From contig JALHJL010000039.1 in NCBI GenBank assembly GCA_022839625.1, forward strand, positions 1 through 39,338: 39,338 nt of DNA, in the 5' to 3' direction. Below are positions 37,424 through 39,338 of this stretch, piece after piece (the stretch's first letter is position 1; every line of letters begins with the position of its first letter). The notes beneath the pieces are model-generated. The model was not told the DNA's origin, ran no database searches, and was given only the letters and a program-made list of their open reading frames with translations. Made by a program: the position numbers and the translations under genes. This DNA comes from Phycisphaerales bacterium. Lineage in GTDB: Bacteria > Planctomycetota > Phycisphaerae > UBA1845 > Fen-1342.

Positions 37424-39139
37424 TCACCGGATCCGCCGATACTCGCCATCGGGGTACTGCTCGTAGTGTGCCTGCGCCCGGCTGTCGTCGTAGGCTTCGA
37501 TGCTTCCCAGCGGCCAGTAGTCCTGCTGCACCAGCACGCGCGGGTACGGACCGTCCGCCGGCAAGTGCCGCAGCCACGCCGTGTGGCTCGCCGGACCTAG
37601 TACCGTCGATTGCATGACGATCGCGCTGGCCGCCTCCCGCCGCGCGACCCACCCCTTCACGATTTCCTCGGCCGGCGGCGGCACAAACGCGGCGCCGGGC
37701 GTGAACGTGAAGCGCCGCGGCTCCTGTCCCTCGACCCGGATCACCCGCGTAACGTCGCCGGCGGGCCGCAGGCACTGCTCGGCGAGCTGGATGGTCGTCC
37801 TGCCATCGGTGAATTCGGCTTGCCATCGATAGGTGGCGGCACCCGCGTCCAGGAACCATGCCTGCCGCTCCTCGCGATTTCGGCCGGCCCGCCGCCACAG
37901 CGAGCCCTCGTACCCCTGGGCCGGATCGCGCTGGACGGCGCCGCGGCGCACCACGATGGTTTCATCCTGGTCGACGCGCCGGTACGTGGTCTCCACGCTT
38001 TCCCGCCCCCAGCGCGCCACCGCGCCGTTCTTGCGCAAGTCCGCGGCGAGCTGCGCGCCGGTGGCTTCCGCCGGCGCGAGCTCCGCCAGTTCTTTCAACG
38101 GCGCAATCCGCATCTCGGCCGCGAGCCGCTCCGCGACTCCATCGGCGAGTTGCGCATCCTCCGGGCCGGCATAAACGAACAGGATGACTGCCAGCGCGGG
38201 TGCGCGCGACACGACCCAGACCGCCGGCATCACGGTGCCCGCGCGTCCGAGCTGCGGATGCCGGATCGTCGCGATCATGGCGCCGTCGGCGCGCTGCTCC
38301 TGGCGAATAAGGTCTTCCGTGTCCCAGACCAGCCATTCTTGTGCCGCCACGTCGCGCAGCAGGTCCGCGGGTGTTCGTCCCGCCGCCAGCCAGGTGCGCA
38401 GCATGCCGATCGCCCACGCCGGCCCGTCGCGCGTGGCCCCGCCGAGATAGACCCCCGGGACACCTTCAAAGTCGCTGCCGACGACTTGCCAATCCGGCTC
38501 GAGCGGCAGCGTGAGGCCGGCCCGCGCCAGGTAGTCCGACGGAGCACCGTTCAGCGTCGCGTCGTCGAGGCGCAGGCTCTGGCAGACCTCGTCCAGAATC
38601 TGTGCGTCGGCGGGCCGGAGATCGATCAGCGGCTCGTACACGACTTTGATCAGGTGGCCCCGCGGCAGGCACGTGAACCGCGTGATGATCTGTCCGCGCA
38701 GCCGCCGCCAACCGACCTGAACGGGCACAATCTGGTGTACTTCGATCGCGTCGTATCGCCCGAGCCGTGCCCGGCGGGCCCGCACTACCTCTCCCGTGCT
38801 CGTCCAGGCGGGCAAGCTCAGAATCTGCGCGAGCGGCTGGAATGTGGGCAACCGCGTGAACTCGAACTGAATCCGCCGCTCGAATTCCCGCACCGCACGC
38901 CGACTGCGATCCGCGACCGGCAACACGAAGCTGTGCGGGTCGCGCGGGTCGGCGTGCCAGCCGCGCGGCGGTCGCACGACGAGCGGAGTGTCCCCGAGCC
39001 GCCGCTCGGCTCCGAGGGCCCGCGATTCGCGGGTCTGCCACCAGGCCAGGCCCAGAGTGCCTGCCAGCACGGCAGCGTTGACGATCAGGAGCAGCCGCGG
39101 CCGTCCAAGCCGGGTGCCGGTGTAGGCCTCAGCGGGCAT
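37424..39139 (-). CDS. Membrane-anchored protein of unknown function
   Basis: The 571-residue protein has one N-terminal membrane helix (RLLLIVNAAVLAGTLGLAWW, about 15-34) and a large extracytoplasmic part. I do not recognise a family. Two segments, around residues 50-110 (VRPPRGWHADPRDPHSF) and 210-275 (LPLEPDWQVVGSDFEGVPG), look like related PsbP/DcrB-type beta-rich units, each starting with a Pro-x-x-W element; this is a guess by eye. The last third is rich in Trp, Arg and Gln. No good ribosome-binding site precedes the ATG at 39139. The WaaP-like kinase gene follows after 165 bases and may be part of the same unit. Confidence 0.65.
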   Translation of the reverse strand: MPAEAYTGTRLGRPRLLLIVNAAVLAGTLGLAWWQTRESRALGAERRLGDTPLVVRPPRGWHADPRDPHSFVLPVADRSRRAVREFERRIQFEFTRLPTFQPLAQILSLPAWTSTGEVVRARRARLGRYDAIEVHQIVPVQVGWRRLRGQIITRFTCLPRGHLIKVVYEPLIDLRPADAQILDEVCQSLRLDDATLNGAPSDYLARAGLTLPLEPDWQVVGSDFEGVPGVYLGGATRDGPAWAIGMLRTWLAAGRTPADLLRDVAAQEWLVWDTEDLIRQEQRADGAMIATIRHPQLGRAGTVMPAVWVVSRAPALAVILFVYAGPEDAQLADGVAERLAAEMRIAPLKELAELAPAEATGAQLAADLRKNGAVARWGRESVETTYRRVDQDETIVVRRGAVQRDPAQGYEGSLWRRAGRNREERQAWFLDAGAATYRWQAEFTDGRTTIQLAEQCLRPAGDVTRVIRVEGQEPRRFTFTPGAAFVPPPAEEIVKGWVARREAASAIVMQSTVLGPASHTAWLRHLPADGPYPRVLVQQDYWPLGSIEAYDDSRAQAHYEQYPDGEYRRIR

Positions 39140-39184
39140 TGGGGCATGATATGCGCGTTGGGTGCGGTTGGTCGAGCGACCCTC

Positions 39185-39242
39185 GCAGTCCGCCGCAGAA
39201 GTCGGCGTGGGCCGAACACCGGCGAGACGCCGGTGCCATCCT
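39185..39242 (+). repeat. Palindromic dispersed repeat, direct copy
   Basis: GCAGTCCGCCGCAGAAGT at 39185-39202 is identical to 3052-3069, and 39190-39242 matches the inverted copy at 18481-18533. The central stem ACACCGGCGAGACGCCGGTG would form a hairpin. Confidence 0.65.
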
Positions 39243-39316
39243 GTAATCCCATGAAAGGCTGTCCCCTGCCGGGCGGTTATGCTGCCCGGTGTGGAATTTC
39301 GAAACAGGAGACAGCT

Positions 39317-39338
39317 ATGGGAATGAACGAGAGCGTAG
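39317..39338 (+). CDS. Start of a gene cut by the window edge
   Basis: An ATG at 39317 follows AGGAG at 39306-39310 at good spacing and opens a frame reading MGMNESV before the window ends. A hairpin, CCGGGC and GCCCGG, lies just upstream near 39273-39293. Nothing can be said about the product. Confidence 0.4.

Overview
The window is GC-rich, accessory-rich chromosomal DNA, most likely from a member of the Planctomycetota (Phycisphaerae-like). This is an inference. It rests on an ECF sigma factor paired with a large Ser/Thr kinase-TPR protein, a PEP-CTERM secreted protein, a DUF2934 protein, a complete pho-pst locus, and dispersed palindromic repeats. I could not run any search.

Layout. 1-1520 is an almost complete IS1182/IS5-like insertion sequence with its own promoter. 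1650-4010 (+) holds a redoxin-fold lipoprotein whose first active-site Cys is Ser, a decayed peptidase/PDZ remnant, a selenocysteine tRNA gene, and a stand-alone oxygen-binding diiron (ODP) protein. 4257-10040 (-) is the most interesting locus: a [FeFe]-hydrogenase-like H-cluster domain fused to an NtrB-type histidine kinase, followed by a receiver-histidine kinase, HydE and HydG. It looks like an H2 or redox sensing system encoded with two of its own cofactor maturases; HydF is not here. 10329-16847 (-) is a peptide-use group: a secreted S9 peptidase, a POT transporter with an extra soluble domain, and an OPT transporter. The OPT gene is bracketed by two 99-bp inverted MITE-like elements whose ends resemble those of the IS at the left edge. 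17270-18061 (-) is a PEP-CTERM protein with a strong terminator and a promoter flanked by a 9-bp inverted repeat.

18602-23997 (-) holds the Ser/Thr kinase-TPR protein, its ECF sigma factor and an unknown lipoprotein. 24154-31348 (-) is phoB-phoR-pstSCAB-phoU, with two Pho-box-like sites (three 7-mers at 11-bp period) upstream of phoB and pstS. 31721-39139 (-) holds a DUF2934 protein, an SDR epimerase/dehydratase, a transketolase, a protein with two tandem WaaP/Kdo-kinase-like domains, and an unknown membrane-anchored protein. At the right edge a palindromic repeat precedes the first codons of a further gene.

How the genes may work together: the Pho genes form a classic phosphate-sensing and uptake unit. 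The hydrogenase-kinase group would convert H2 or redox state into phosphotransfer. The peptidase plus two peptide transporters suggest growth on peptides. The two-domain kinase, SDR and transketolase could serve envelope sugar metabolism, but that link is weak.
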